This document shows, piece by piece, positions 26,712 to 38,249 of a stretch of 64,000 bases of DNA; positions within the stretch are counted from its first letter, which is position 1; every line of letters starts with the position of its first letter. Below the pieces are notes generated by a model. It did not search any database. It worked only from the letters and a program-made list of their open reading frames with translations, and had not been told where the DNA came from. Source of the stretch: Branchiostoma belcheri (taxonomy: Eukaryota; Chordata; Leptocardii; Amphioxiformes; Branchiostomatidae); NCBI RefSeq assembly GCF_001625305.1, contig NW_017803965.1, positions 1,921,459-1,985,458 of the forward strand, read 5' to 3'. The position numbers were made by a program, and so were the translations under genes.

Positions 26712-29700
26712 GAACGCCGGAGCAGCGGCAGGAGGGATGTTCAAGAGCGGGTTTGTGGAGGTCGGCCAATCAGACGGCTCACCCAAGGAGAACCAATCGT
26801 GGCACAGCGTTCCTCCCCCAGAACTCGACAACGACGACCTGACTGACAACGAAGAGGTGGATATTATACCGGACGTGCCGTCTCCCGAACCAGAACCAAC
26901 ACTGATTCTAGACACCCCGATGCCAGAGCCCCCTGCACCCCCCCTTCCAACTGAGCCACTCCCACCACCTCCCGAGGAGGCCCCCCCTCCCCCTCCACCT
27001 CCCGAAGATGAGGAAGAAATGAGTCCGATAGAAACGTCCGCGATGTCGCTGCTAGGAAAAGCTCTTGCCAAGAAAAGGCTGGAGACTTTTGCTGGAAACA
27101 GCCATAACGGTGCCTCAAATGTCGGACAGGCTGCCTCCATGTCTCCCAAAACAGGGTTCTCCTTCAGTATCGTGAAAAAGAAGGCGAGCACAAAGATCCA
27201 GTTGTCTTCTGTCTTTGGAGACAACGCAGAAGAGAATGGAGACGACAGCGAAGAGGAGAATCCCACTGGTCAGAGGAAGAAAATGTCTGCCCTGCCTCCT
27301 CCTACAGAAGTGCCAAAGAAGGAAAAAAGCGAAGAAGCAGATAAGAAAGATGAGAAAGATGTCAGGAAAAGGAGGAGGGTGAAAAAAGAGGAAGAGGAGG
27401 AGGGAGAGAGGGAGTATTATCATTACTTCCCTCCGCCACACTGTAGGGTCAAGCCTCGCTGGCCCTTCATGATTTTCATCAAGTCAAATGATCAGATCAT
27501 AATTAATAAAGACACGGGGCTAGTGGAGACCGTCCGAAGGAAGAAAAAGAAGAACGGTGCCTACGAGCAGAAAGCTGACACCAATATCGCTCTCAACGAT
27601 ACACAAGAAAGCAACAACAAAGACCCTTTGGAGGAGGCAAGGACTCGTAAGTGTGATGATGTTCAGGAAAGTGACCCAGCTCTCAGCTCTAGTGAACAGG
27701 AGATGGCTGTTCTTGTGAAGCAGGAATCAGAGTATGCTGGCAACCAGCAGGTGGAAGTTACTACATCAAGCAGGAATGGAAACAGCCTTTCCAGAAATTC
27801 AAATGGCTCTCATACAAGCTGCACAACCCTTGACAGAAAGCCAAGCCCTGTGAAAAGGGAACCGTCGCAAGGAATCCCTTCCAAGCTGGATCGTTCCCCA
27901 GACGTCTCTGCCAAAGAGGGCAAGCCAAGCTTTGTCGATGTTGTCAGCAAAGATGACACCGTCTTGCAGTGGCCAGCAGAGATGATCCGTTTCACCCAGA
28001 CGTCACCTGTCTTGTCCTATAGTTGTAACCCTCTTCACTTTGAGTTCCGTACACTCACCCATCCAGGACCAGCCAGTAGCCAGCAACTTGAAGAAGACAC
28101 CACGCCACATTCAGCAGATCTTCAGTCCATCATTGATGCCTTATATGATCAGAAGGACCTCCGTTCTGATGGCTCCAGCTCTCCAAGTGCTTTAAATCGT
28201 GGTTGGTACCCTTACACTGAGCCGGGATGGTGTAGTGACCATCGTGAGGAATGGGCTGTAAGAAGTGTGCAGGTGAAACATAAAAATGCATCCAACAGGC
28301 AAAAGCACCCTGCACCCAATGCCTGGCCTTTAAAACCACCACCAAATGTTTTCAAATCATCCCAGGCCAAAACTGGCCCCACCACTGCAGCTGTAGGGGC
28401 TTCTCAAAGTCTATTGGTGCCTCGGCAGTTTGTTCCTAAGCAAAGGCCAAGCACTTCTCCCAAGAAAAGTTCCAGCAAAACTGCTTCTGAAGACGTAGTG
28501 CCTGCCTCAGGCAATGGAAGCAGGGATGAGGCTGTTGATGGGGAAGGTAAGACGTCCGGCGGGGATCGTAACAGCCACTCCCAACAGGGAAACGGAAACG
28601 GCAACAGGGCTTCCACCTCGCAAAAAAATGGCGGCAACACTTCCAAGGGCACTGTGGGCAAAAACGGGAAGAAACATCACAGTTCTGGCTCGGAGAGCTC
28701 TGATGATGGAAGGAAAAGGAGAAGAGATGGGGAGGAGTTGAGCAGGAAACATTCCAAGAAGAGTAAAAAGAAGAAAGGCTCAAAGAGGAGGAAGTCACCC
28801 AGTGAGACAGATGAAAGTTCAGATGATGAAGACCAAGAGAAGGTGCCTGCGAGGAAGAGGAAACAGCAAAAGGGGAGCAGACACCGTGAAAGGCACATGA
28901 AACAGCCAAGCCCCGAGTCATCATCATCAGAGTCTGAGTCAGATTTAGAAGATGACAATACATCCATAGGGAGGACTGAGAACAGCTCTAGCAATGAGCG
29001 ACCCGAGAAGAAACACCAGAAAGGACAAATAACTCAGGAGTCAGAAGGGTCTGATTCTGAGGAGTCCCTGTATGAGGAAGACAAGAAAAGCAGGAAAAGA
29101 AAATACAAGAGAAAGGACAAAGTGATCAAGGAGAAGTCGTCATCATCCAGAAAGGCAAAAAGGCCAAAAGTAGTCGTGGAAAAAGATTCTTCAGAAAGTT
29201 CTTCAGAATCAGAATCTGAGGAGGAGGAGACAAAAGAAGAGGCTGCTCTCCAAAGTCATGCTAAACGAAGGGGTAAAGAAAGACACACAGCTAAGAGCAA
29301 ACAAAAGACACCTGCTCTCGACAACTCAGCCAAAAGTAAGAAATCAAAGAAGAGCAGTAAGAAAAAGAAGCGGTCAAGAAAGACAGAGTCATTCCCACCA
29401 TCTGAGGAGGAGGATTCCTCACAAGATGAAACTATGCAGCGAAAGCATTCCCCTAAACAAGAAGTGCCTCAAAATGTAGAAACAGTGTCCACCAGGAGAA
29501 GCAAGAAGAAGAAATCCCACAAACAGGAGGAAGAACCCCAGGAAGACACACCACACACCTCATCTCATCATGGTAGATCAAAAGAGAAGAAAAAGTCAAA
29601 GAAGTCTCGAGAGCAAAGAAGTCCATCAGTGGAATCTATTTCAGAAGAGGATAAAAACAAGAAGCAAAGCACAAAGAAGAAGTCAAAGAAGATCACAGAA

Positions 29701-31966
29701 GAAGAAGCTAAAGCAGAATCAGATGGTTCCTCTGAGGAAAGTTCAGCGGCTGAAGCCTCATCGCCAAGACCAAGGAAGTCTAAAAAAGCCAAATCAAAGA
29801 AGGTCAAAACAGCAGAATCAGCTGAAGATAGTGAAGACACAGAAGAGGAGGATTACTTTGGAGCAGCACTCCCCCCAACCCTCTCACATAAGCAACACAG
29901 GTCAAAAAGTACCAGCATAACACAGAGCAGGCAGAAAAGCCAAAACACAAACACAAAAAGGGTACAACAAAGGAAGACAGCCATCGCATGGTCAGCAAAC
30001 TGATGAAGTCCAAGTGGGAAAGTCATTCAGAAAGCTCAAGTGCCTCAGAAAAGTCTGGAAGTGACGAAAGCGAGCCAGAACAGATGAGTAAGAACAAAAG
30101 CAAGAAAGCTTCCCCCACAAAAGCTGACAAAAGTCCAAAAGCCAAAGTTGCCCTTAAAACATCAGGAAAGTACAAAGGCCCCTCTTCCTCACCACATGTT
30201 ACAGACAGCAGCAGCCAGAAAGTAGCAAGGAAGAAAGGAAGGGAGAAGTCTTCAAAAAATGGGGAGAAACAAATTCAGAGGAGAAAGCAGCAGTCAAAGT
30301 CTGAGTCAGAAAGCCAGCAAGAAGACTCTGATGACGAAAAGCATTCTCATAGCAGTAAGATGTCAAAGAAATCTAAGGAAGACACAAAAGAAGGCAGTAA
30401 GTTGATGACTAGGACCGGGTCCTCCTCAGGGAGCAGTCAGTCATCTGGTGGGGGGAAAAAGTACAGGGAGAAACATTCAGCAAAAGTGGAGCATGCCAAA
30501 GGAGGGAAGGACAAAGAGAGGTCTGGTCGTAAAGGCGAGGACACAGACCACACCAGAACAAGACGTCACAGCAACTCCAGTGAGTCAGAAGCCAGGAGGA
30601 GAAGTGAGAAACACCGAATGGAAAGTCTGCAGGGGAAGAGAAACCTTATGTCCAGGGAAGACAGGGCGTCAAGGAGGTCTGAAAACAATCTTGAACGACA
30701 GGATGGAAGTTCAGAGAGACAGAGCAGGAGTAGCAGGCACAGCCTGAGTGAGGACAGGGAGAAACATCAGTCTCACCGGAGGTACTCCTCCTCAGAGTAC
30801 TCCAGCAACGAAGGCAGTGGCTCTGAGCGTGTAGACAGCAGACAGAGGAATAAGGAGGATGGGCATCACAGCAGGAGAGACTACTCCTACAACAGCTACT
30901 CTGAACGAGATGAAAGCCACAAAAGGCAGCCGAGGGACTACACAGACAGCTATTCTTACAGCTCTGAAGACCGTCACAGGAGGTCCCGCGACAGGAACAG
31001 TGAGAGGAGGAATCGACGGAGGCACGCTCACCATTCATCCTCAGACTACTCCACATCAGGGGAGCACAGTGATTACAACAAACACCACGCCAGGCGAGGA
31101 CACAAGAGACGCTACTCCAACAGTGAAGACAGGTACAGCTCTGACAGGAGCTACTCCAGACACTCCAGAAAGTCCTCCCGCTACTCACCAAGGAGGTCCA
31201 GGAGCATCGACAATAGACGGCAGAGTCGAGAGAACTCTGAACAAAGGGATGACTCCAGGAGCAGGGAAAGAGACGACTCTCACCATCAGACAAACAGAAA
31301 TACCACAGTGTCCTCACAACAAACATTAGAAGATGTATCTGAGACAGTTTCAGTACCTACTGTACTGGTCAAGAGTGAACCAAACAGCAAAGAAGTTCCA
31401 TCCCCAGTGGACAGACCTCACAACGAGGCCACGGCAGCCATTGCCAAGCAGCTCCTTCAGAAGGCCAGGAACAAGAAAAGTGCCTCCGACGAATCAGCAG
31501 ATGCAGCGGCTCGGGCAGGAATCAAACTCAAGAACCCTCCTGCCGGCTACTTTGGTCCTAAATTACCTCCATCTCTGGAAAAGAAGGCTGTTCTTCCCAT
31601 CATTGGGAAGATTCCTATTGCCAGGAAGATGATGACGAAGAAAGAAGTACTGTCGCCTGTAGCAGGGAAGAAGGATGATGTTGCTGAAGCCATCTTCAAG
31701 CTAGAAGAACCTTCAGTTGAAGAGATGGCTGGAAACAGCTTCCCTCTTACAGATGCTGCTGCCATGGATGCCTCCCGAGCTGAGGGAGGTCTCGGCAAGA
31801 TCTCCTTCACCATGAACCAGACTCCGAGAATCGTCCGACCAGACGTTCGCAAGGAAACGAGCCAAGAGGTCAGCAAGGAGAGCAAAGAGCAGGACAAGAA
31901 AGAAGACAGTGCCGGGCAGGCCAAGGCTCCCCCGGCTATCTCACCTGAGGAGATGGACAAATACAG
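26712..31966 (+). CDS. GPATCH8: GPATCH8-like large exon (frame disrupted near 29.9 kb)
   Basis: A 5255-bp exon with acceptor cccttag and donor gtaata. Its first base completes the Arg codon begun in the previous exon. In order it encodes: MFKSGFVEVG; a Glu/Pro-rich tract (about 26870-27020); a conserved GFSFSIVKKK...SSVFGDNAEE block (from 27154); a conserved QWPAEMIRF..SYSCNPLHFEF block (about 27967-28047); Lys/Ser/Glu-rich low-complexity sequence with many KKSKK clusters; a long Ser/Arg/Tyr-rich RS-like domain (about 30540-31275); and a conserved NPPAGYFGPKLPPSLEKK block (about 31530-31585). These blocks match vertebrate GPATCH8 in order. RS domains and G-patches point to a nuclear role in RNA processing. 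Reading continues in one frame to a stop at 30001-30003, and the downstream homologous part is in another frame. Exon length and flanking phases imply one base missing, or two extra. Confidence 0.92.
29892..30003 (+). other. Interval containing the GPATCH8 frame disruption
   Basis: The upstream frame stays open to 30003, and the downstream frame is open from 29892. The shift must therefore lie between these points. Only the second frame gives the Lys/His-rich EKPKHKHKKG segment expected in this region, so the shift is probably near the left of the interval. A five-A run at 29904-29908 is the simplest place for a lost base. A small intron is unlikely, since no GT/AG pair of reasonable size is visible here. 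Confidence 0.75.
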
Positions 31967-32589
31967 GTAATAGAATTTATCTCTGCACTCTCTGGTGACA
32001 CTCCTCAGTAATTGTGGCCAGACAGGTACTTCTGGTGATATGGAATGCAGTGTGTAGTATTTTATTTATGCCATACTCAACCATGAAATCACACATTTCA
32101 AACAAAAATTGGTAACATCAATAACACTACAACGTCCAAATGTGGAATAAAATTTTTTAAAGCGGTGCACTCAGTGCATGCAAAGTAGTGCACTCAGTGT
32201 ACACAAAATGCCTTTGAATTATTCTATGGAACATTTGGAAGCCTGTGTGATGTGGAATCTTGTTTGATACTGTATGGCTAGGCTGACACACCTGTATCAA
32301 ACGTTATCGCGGCGCAGGTGTCACATAAAAGAATTTATGTCCTGCCCTCTTTGGTGACACTTCTCAGTAGTTTTACTGCCACCTAAGTCTGTTGACGTGT
32401 ACCCCTTTATCTACATTGTACACATTGCTCCTGCCCATAGCTATCCTCACATAGCTGAAAAACTCAAACTCTTTGATACCGATAGACCTACATTTGTGTG
32501 TCTCTGCTTATCTTGAGATAACAGTTACAGTAGTCAAGAAAGCAAATAAAGCTTTCATTAAATTGTCTGATCTACATGCATTTCTGTAG
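31967..32589 (+). other. Last intron of the GPATCH8-like gene
   Basis: GT at 31967-31968 and AG at 32588-32589 (donor gtaata, acceptor tttctgtag). The phase is 2, so AG plus G forms Arg. An imperfect direct repeat is present: aatttatctctgcactctctggtgacactcctcagtaa (about 31973-32012) recurs at about 32333-32371. Otherwise nothing is recognisable. Confidence 0.85.
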
Positions 32590-33019
32590 GCGGTTGCAGG
32601 AGCAGGCACAGCTGCACATCCAGAAGCAGCTGGAACTCCAGCAGAAACAGAAGGAACAGCAACACGAGCGACAGCAGCTGCACAACGTCAACCCCCCACA
32701 ACAGCCCCAACAGCAGCAGCCTCAAGTCATCTCACAAACCCCTTCAGCCCCTCCACTCCCCCCACCTCCACTTACTGCACCTCCTTTTTCCTTTTCTGGC
32801 TACCAAGCCCCTCCCCCTCCCATGTATGTGTCTGCCCTACCCCCTGTCCCTGTACCTCCCCCCGGGTTCCTACCCCCTCCTGTACCCCCTGTGCTCCACC
32901 CTCCCCCAGGGATGCCGTACGGAGGCACCCTCCCCCCACCCATGAGGCATGCCCATATCCCATTGCGTCAACCAAGGCTCGCTCTTACTAAAGACGAGCC
33001 TCCCCCACCTGGAACATAG
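32590..33019 (+). CDS. GPATCH8: GPATCH8-like terminal exon
   Basis: A 430-bp coding part ending in TAG. The junction with the previous exon reads EEMDKYR-RLQEQAQLHIQKQL, which corresponds to the [21 protein letters not shown] segment near the end of vertebrate GPATCH8. A Gln-rich helix (about 32600-32740) is followed by a Pro-rich tail with many PPP runs (to about 32960) and the ending KDEPPPPGT. Vertebrates have a His/Ala-rich tail here, so the tail has diverged while the helix is kept. Complete at the 3' end; the stop is clear. Confidence 0.9.
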
Positions 33020-33370
33020 GGCGCTTATTTTCATTAGTTTCTTTACACAAATTTTGATTCATGCTGCTCCTTGAATTACAGTCATGACCTTAGCATTTGG
33101 AAAGTTGAAATGAGTTTTCTAACAAAAAAATAATCCATGTTTGAATCAAGCAAAGACATAATGTAAGTTCATAAACATGACTTTCGGGTTGACTATTGCA
33201 TCTATCAGTTCAGTGATTGTTCATCATTCGCTTATGTACTCTAGATTTGATGTGTGTAAAAAGTTCATCTCATTTGTTATTTACTTTGAAGGTATCCATG
33301 TGGTGCCCATAGATTTAAGTTAGATCAGAAATGATGCTGATAAAATAAAAGACTTTAGGCATAAGGTGTA
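33020..33370 (+). other. 3' untranslated region with polyadenylation signal
   Basis: AT-rich sequence after the stop. An AATAAA hexamer at 33344-33349 is the first good signal and would give a 3' UTR of about 350 bp. Use of a later signal is possible. The exact cleavage site cannot be read from sequence alone. Confidence 0.5.
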
Positions 33371-34807
33371 TTATTAAGTTACTAGAATGTATTACTTAAG
33401 TTGGAAAGCTACATTAAGCAGAATCTATTCATGCTATTTTCATTGTATATGATATGTAGGATATTTACCCAAGTTTGAGTTTGAGTGAAATATTTAAGGT
33501 GTATTTCTTTAGTTGTTAGCCATGCTGTCAGCCATGTATCACTTCTTACAGATGCTTAGATATGATAGTTTTTTCTTGAACTTGTATTATTCTGAATTAT
33601 ATGCTTCATATGAGAGTCATCCAAAAACTATGATATTTGGGGGGGGTGAGTTGGTTGCAGAACACTGCAGTGGATAGCATGGCCGACTTGCTTGAATACT
33701 TGAACAGGGTACACATATGATTGAATAGAGAAAGGAATTGAACAATTAGTACCACAACAATACTGTCTTCACTATAGACCTAAGTATGTACATAATGAAA
33801 AGGCTAGTTTATACTCAGATGTCCAATAAGGTTTGATTTATTTTTTTCCTTTTGCATGTAAAGCTGTACAATGTAGCTTATGAATCTCAAATACTGACTT
33901 AGGATTATGATGTTACCATCTGCAAACTGCACTTATAGTTACTGAGAACAGTTTTCAAGCCAGACATGCAGTCAAGGTTAAAACATGATTGTTGCAGCCA
34001 TTCCTATGATTTCATTTACACTAAAACTGCCATTTGTTGCTAACATCATACAACATGTACAGTGGGAAGTATTTCTATGTGGACACACTGCCCATACACA
34101 AACTAAACTGTCCAGAAAATACAAATGAACATGTACTATGTGTAGATTTCTGAGTAGTGGCTCAAAAAATGCAATTTTGGTTCTTCCAGAATGACAAGGA
34201 TTTTTAAGAGTTTTTCTATCCTCTTTGATAATCATCAAAGATCTGATATTTCAAAGGTTATTATTAAGTTCAGAACTAGCTCTACTATGTTAAATGTGCA
34301 GTAGCAATCCTTCCCATATAGTAGTAGCAATTACAAGTAGTTTTTTTGTCTAAGATAATGTGGCTGACAAGTTGCACTTCTGAAATTGTTCTTCCATTTC
34401 TCAGTGACCAATAATTTGTACCCATTTGATAGGTTTCTCTTGTCATATAGCACACTACTCTCCAAACAAAATACATGTAGAAGCTACATTTTCTGGTCTT
34501 TGAAAAGTTAAAATCATGTCTACCAATTCCATCCTAAGTCACAGTATGGGACCTTTATGACACATGTACATATTGTAGAACATTTGTACATAAGAACTCC
34601 CACCAGAACAGAGAGAGAAATCCTGTGAATTTTCTGGGCTCATAATGTTGAAGGAAATGAAAATCATGATTTCCAAGAAATGGCATTATTTTTATTGCCA
34701 TTTCATTGTCCAGGGTCTGAGGAAATTTCAGTAAAACATTGTGTACCTTACCTTGTGTGTGTTGGATTTTTGTGTCTATTTAATCCATTGATTTTTATTG
34801 ATATCAG
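33371..34807. other. Intergenic or extended 3' UTR, nothing recognised
   Basis: AT-rich, without coding signal or recognisable repeats on either strand. Confidence 0.5.
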
Positions 34808-34810
34808 TTA

Positions 34811-35250
34811 GGCCATGATGATTTGATTACCTCTGGACATCCCAATACTGATGCAAGCATGTGCATCAATATTGCAAAAAAAAAAGATCATGTCATCCGA
34901 GGCTCTGGCCTGGATAGTCCATGGTAGCTTGCTAGATAGCGACAGTACGGAGCCGGTGGTAACTCTGTAGGATGGCACCCAGGCTACCAAAGCTCCACGA
35001 CTCAAGACCTCAGTACATACGTACAGTGTCGATTCATAAATCCGCAACAAGCCGGCATGTGCCAGCTTGTCGTGTATGTCGCTATGTTCTGCCGCAGTTC
35101 TGCCACAAATTCACAATACCAGCTTTGCCTTTGTGTTCCTGTGGTTTAGTAGCATTTTTATTTTTGGCTGGATTTTTATTTTATTCGCCCGCGAGCACTA
35201 GTTTGGGGGTCTTCAGATGATGTCATCCATAAAATTAAGTCGTTGTGGCC
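34811..35250. mobile_element. MITE with TTA target duplication
   Basis: A 440-bp element with ends ggccatgatgatttgatt and attaagtcgttgtggcc, flanked by TTA on both sides (34808-34810, 35251-35253). The interior gatgtcatccataaaatta, ctagtttgggggtcttcag and cggtggtaactc blocks are shared with 44906-45288 and, inverted, with 22392 and 40408. No coding content. It borders the palindromic complex. Confidence 0.8.
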
Positions 35251-35253
35251 TTA

Positions 35254-35872
35254 GATGGTCTCACGGCCCAAGCCTGTACAAGGCTATCAACCCCCTTTGA
35301 CTATCCCATGGCCAGGCCTGTTCCAGGCTATCAATTCATTTTTAATGGCCATGGCCAAACCTGTACAAGGCTGCTATGGCTTGTAGCATGACGCAATCAC
35401 GCAACCACGTGTTAATGACTCGTTCCCAGGTTTCGACATCAGGGGCTAAAATAGAGATTTACTGAATCCCGCTATAGTGGAATATTTCGCTGAAAATCAC
35501 CCCTTGCATACCCCTCTTCTTTCTCGTAAGTTTATATTGTTCCGATTCTTATAAATTTAATTTTCTTTTGGACAATATACGAGATCTTGATCGTCCTACG
35601 ACGGAAGTACGAAGAAGTGCAGTACGCAATCATCCCCTATGTGAGACTCCTTTGAAACTCCTTTGTTTTTATGCTAGATAACATGTTAACAAACATGGCG
35701 GTCCGGTTGTAATTAATGTCAGTACGGCAGAATATCGGTCGTGTTCTGGAGTATTTAGCGGGATTTGAAGACCACCAACCTTCCGTGCACCGAGTTATTA
35801 AAGAGAGCAGACAAGCACAAGGGACAACCATAAACCGGGATGAAAACGTATTATCTATTATTAACTAAACCA
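35254..35872. repeat. Left outer arm of a nested palindrome
   Basis: 35254-35418 is the inverted match of 40231-40404, and 35411-35872 the inverted match of about 39260-39682. Landmarks are cggcccaagcctgtacaagg, cgttcccaggtttcgac, cgatcgtcctacgacgg-like and ccgggatgaaaacgtatta. The right arm carries an extra 548-bp insertion not present here, so this arm gives the empty site. It contains no gene. Confidence 0.88.
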
Positions 35873-35903
35873 GCTATACAAGACCTCAGACCAGAGAGAC
35901 ACA

Positions 35904-36282
35904 GTGAGCAGTTTGATACTGACTGATTTCGCGAAAGCGTTCGATCGCGTAGATCACACAACCGCAATCTCGAGTCTCATAGATCTTGGCTGTCGACCAT
36001 CCCTTCTTCCATGGCTGGGGGATTTCCTGACGGGGAGGAAACAACGCACCCGCTACCAGGACACGCTGTCTGAATGGAGGACGCTGACATGTGGACTTCC
36101 CCAGGGCACCGTCCTCGCGCCCATAGTGTTCATTGCTATCATCAATAGCGCAGCAAGCACCGCCCGATCACACCACTGGAAATTTGTGGATGATCTGAAC
36201 ATGGTTGAAAGCAGATCAGTCAAAGCACAGTCAAACCTACAACAAGATCTAAAATGCCCTCGATCTAATGGTCTAGTACAAA
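35904..36282 (+). pseudogene. Non-LTR-type reverse transcriptase fragment, cut by gap
   Basis: The frame encodes SSLILTDFAKAFDRVDH, then WLGDFLTGRKQRT, CGLPQGTVLAPIVFIAIIN and HHWKFVDDLNMVES. These are ordered motifs of a non-LTR retrotransposon reverse transcriptase, including the catalytic Asp of the LTDFAKAFD motif and the Asp pair of FVDD. The enzyme would copy element RNA into DNA. The start shown is only the first Met; the frame is open a little upstream without the expected N-terminal domains. It runs into the 444-N gap and no reverse transcriptase sequence is seen after it. It lies inside the palindromic complex, between the left outer and inner arms. Confidence 0.8.
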
Positions 36283-36726
36283 NNNNNNNNNNNNNNNNNN
36301 NNNNNNNNNNNNNNNNNNNNNNNNNNNNNNNNNNNNNNNNNNNNNNNNNNNNNNNNNNNNNNNNNNNNNNNNNNNNNNNNNNNNNNNNNNNNNNNNNNNN
36401 NNNNNNNNNNNNNNNNNNNNNNNNNNNNNNNNNNNNNNNNNNNNNNNNNNNNNNNNNNNNNNNNNNNNNNNNNNNNNNNNNNNNNNNNNNNNNNNNNNNN
36501 NNNNNNNNNNNNNNNNNNNNNNNNNNNNNNNNNNNNNNNNNNNNNNNNNNNNNNNNNNNNNNNNNNNNNNNNNNNNNNNNNNNNNNNNNNNNNNNNNNNN
36601 NNNNNNNNNNNNNNNNNNNNNNNNNNNNNNNNNNNNNNNNNNNNNNNNNNNNNNNNNNNNNNNNNNNNNNNNNNNNNNNNNNNNNNNNNNNNNNNNNNNN
36701 NNNNNNNNNNNNNNNNNNNNNNNNNN
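36283..36726. other. Assembly gap (444 N)
   Basis: Unknown bases inside the palindrome, interrupting the reverse transcriptase fragment. Any open frame drawn through it is an artefact. Confidence 1.
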
Positions 36727-37110
36727 ACAGGAAATGTTGCTGCGAGTGACTTACTGTAGTATTTTGTACAAAGGTTCATCACAAAGGCCAGTGTTCTAAC
36801 TTCAGTTACGTCATAGTTACGTCAGTCACAGGTAAATGTGACCCTGCAGTTTGAAGACAAATCGCCAGAGGCCACTGCTACACTGTCCATCGGCCAGGTT
36901 TCGTCCTGACGTTTCCCCGACGTCAGGACGTTTTGCAGTCGAGGGAACGACTATTTCATATTCTAACACTAATTAATTCTAACAATAGCGATAATTATAA
37001 CAACAGAATTTCAGCTAAAAACATGGGACGGCAAACCATAACAGGAAACCGCAATTTCGGCGGCGTTTTCGGGAATGTTGCTACGAATTGTATGGCTGAG
37101 TCAACTGATA
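36727..37110. repeat. Left inner arm of the palindrome
   Basis: 36727-36900 is the inverted match of about 38706-38872 (landmarks cctgcagtttgaagacaaat, cgccagaggccactgct). 36930-37085 is the inverted match of 38333-38485 (landmarks ggaacgactatttcat, ttctaacaatagcgataat, aaacgccgccgaaatt-type). A third copy, in the orientation of the right arm, is at about 37550-37860. No coding function is visible. Confidence 0.85.
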
Positions 37111-37379
37111 CAGGCTATCACTTCATTTTAGATGATATCTCACGGCCAAGCCTGCACAAGGCAATCAGCCCCCTTTGAGTGCCCCTGTTCCTGGTGCTGA
37201 CCTTGGTTCTGATCAAGAGGCCTGGAGCAGAGAAGTGTGATAAATCGCTAGAGGTCGCTGCTGCATGGTCTAGCATAGTTGACCTCCAGTGGAGTGATTC
37301 ATATGCAAATCGTATTTTCTACCACTGTACTGTTGTAATTCGCTGTGCAATTCGTCTGCGTGATTATATCTGTCTTCAC

Positions 37380-37860
37380 TCCAATTTATGGTTGTCCCTT
37401 ATGCTTGTCTGCTCTGTTAACTCGGTGTACGGAGGGTGGATGGTCTTCAAATCCCGCTAAATACTCCACAACGCGACCAATTCTACCGTGTCTTTCACCA
37501 AACACAACCGGGCCGCCATGTTTGTTTACATGTTCGGTGATGTTGAATAGTAAAACTAGCGTGTCTTTCGTAGCAACATTCCCGAAAACGCCGCCGAAAT
37601 TGTGGTTTCCTGTTATGGTTTACAGTCCCATGTTTTTAGTTGAAATTTTGTTGTTATGATTATCGCTATTGTTAGAATTAATTAGTGTTAGAGTATGAAA
37701 TAGTCGTTCCTTTCACTGCAAAACCTGACGTCGATGAAACGTCAGGACGAAACCTCGCCGATGGACAGTGTAGCAGTGGCCTCTGGCGATTTGTCTCCAA
37801 ACTGCAGGGTCACATTTACCTGTGGCTGACGTAACTATGACGTAACGGTAGTAGTACACA
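37380..37860. repeat. Additional internal copy of the palindrome arm sequence
   Basis: The start (tttatggttgtcccttatgc ... ctcggtgtacggagggtgg ... cccgctaaatactcc) matches 39281-39365. The middle and end (gtagcaacattcccgaaaac through ctgacgtaactatgacgtaac) match 38333-38485 plus 38706-38790. It therefore combines blocks that are separate in the right arm. Confidence 0.8.
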
Positions 37861-38249
37861 ACTTACCATACAACCACAAGTATCAAAGCGCAAATCTACG
37901 CCGACTGAACACGCACCATAATTCAACTTTACAGTCTCAAAACAGACGTATTCCTCTAACATTTACCACAGGTTCCATCTCGATGCCATGCACAGAACAA
38001 TGTCTGCACCTTTCTCTAGTATTGTGCAGCACTACTTTGTACCCGTACGGGGTTCGTCCATGAATACTGTGTTGTGCGGTCAGAACATGTCTTAAGGGTA
38101 CCATTTAAGATCATTTAAGTCTCACGAACATGCAAATGTATGATTTTTATGCAGATCACGCCGTGTGGCGCTACACATGTCCATAAAACGTGACTCAAAT
38201 GCTAAGTTATATATTGTGTAGTTTCTTCCGGATCTTAAGAAGCCAACAC

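Noticed and set aside
26697-29840. Several minus-strand open frames across the large exon
   Set aside because: Antisense shadows of Lys/Ser- and Pro-rich coding sequence, reading as Ser/Leu/Phe-rich.
36273-36782. Open frame of 169 codons on the minus strand
   Set aside because: Almost entirely assembly gap.
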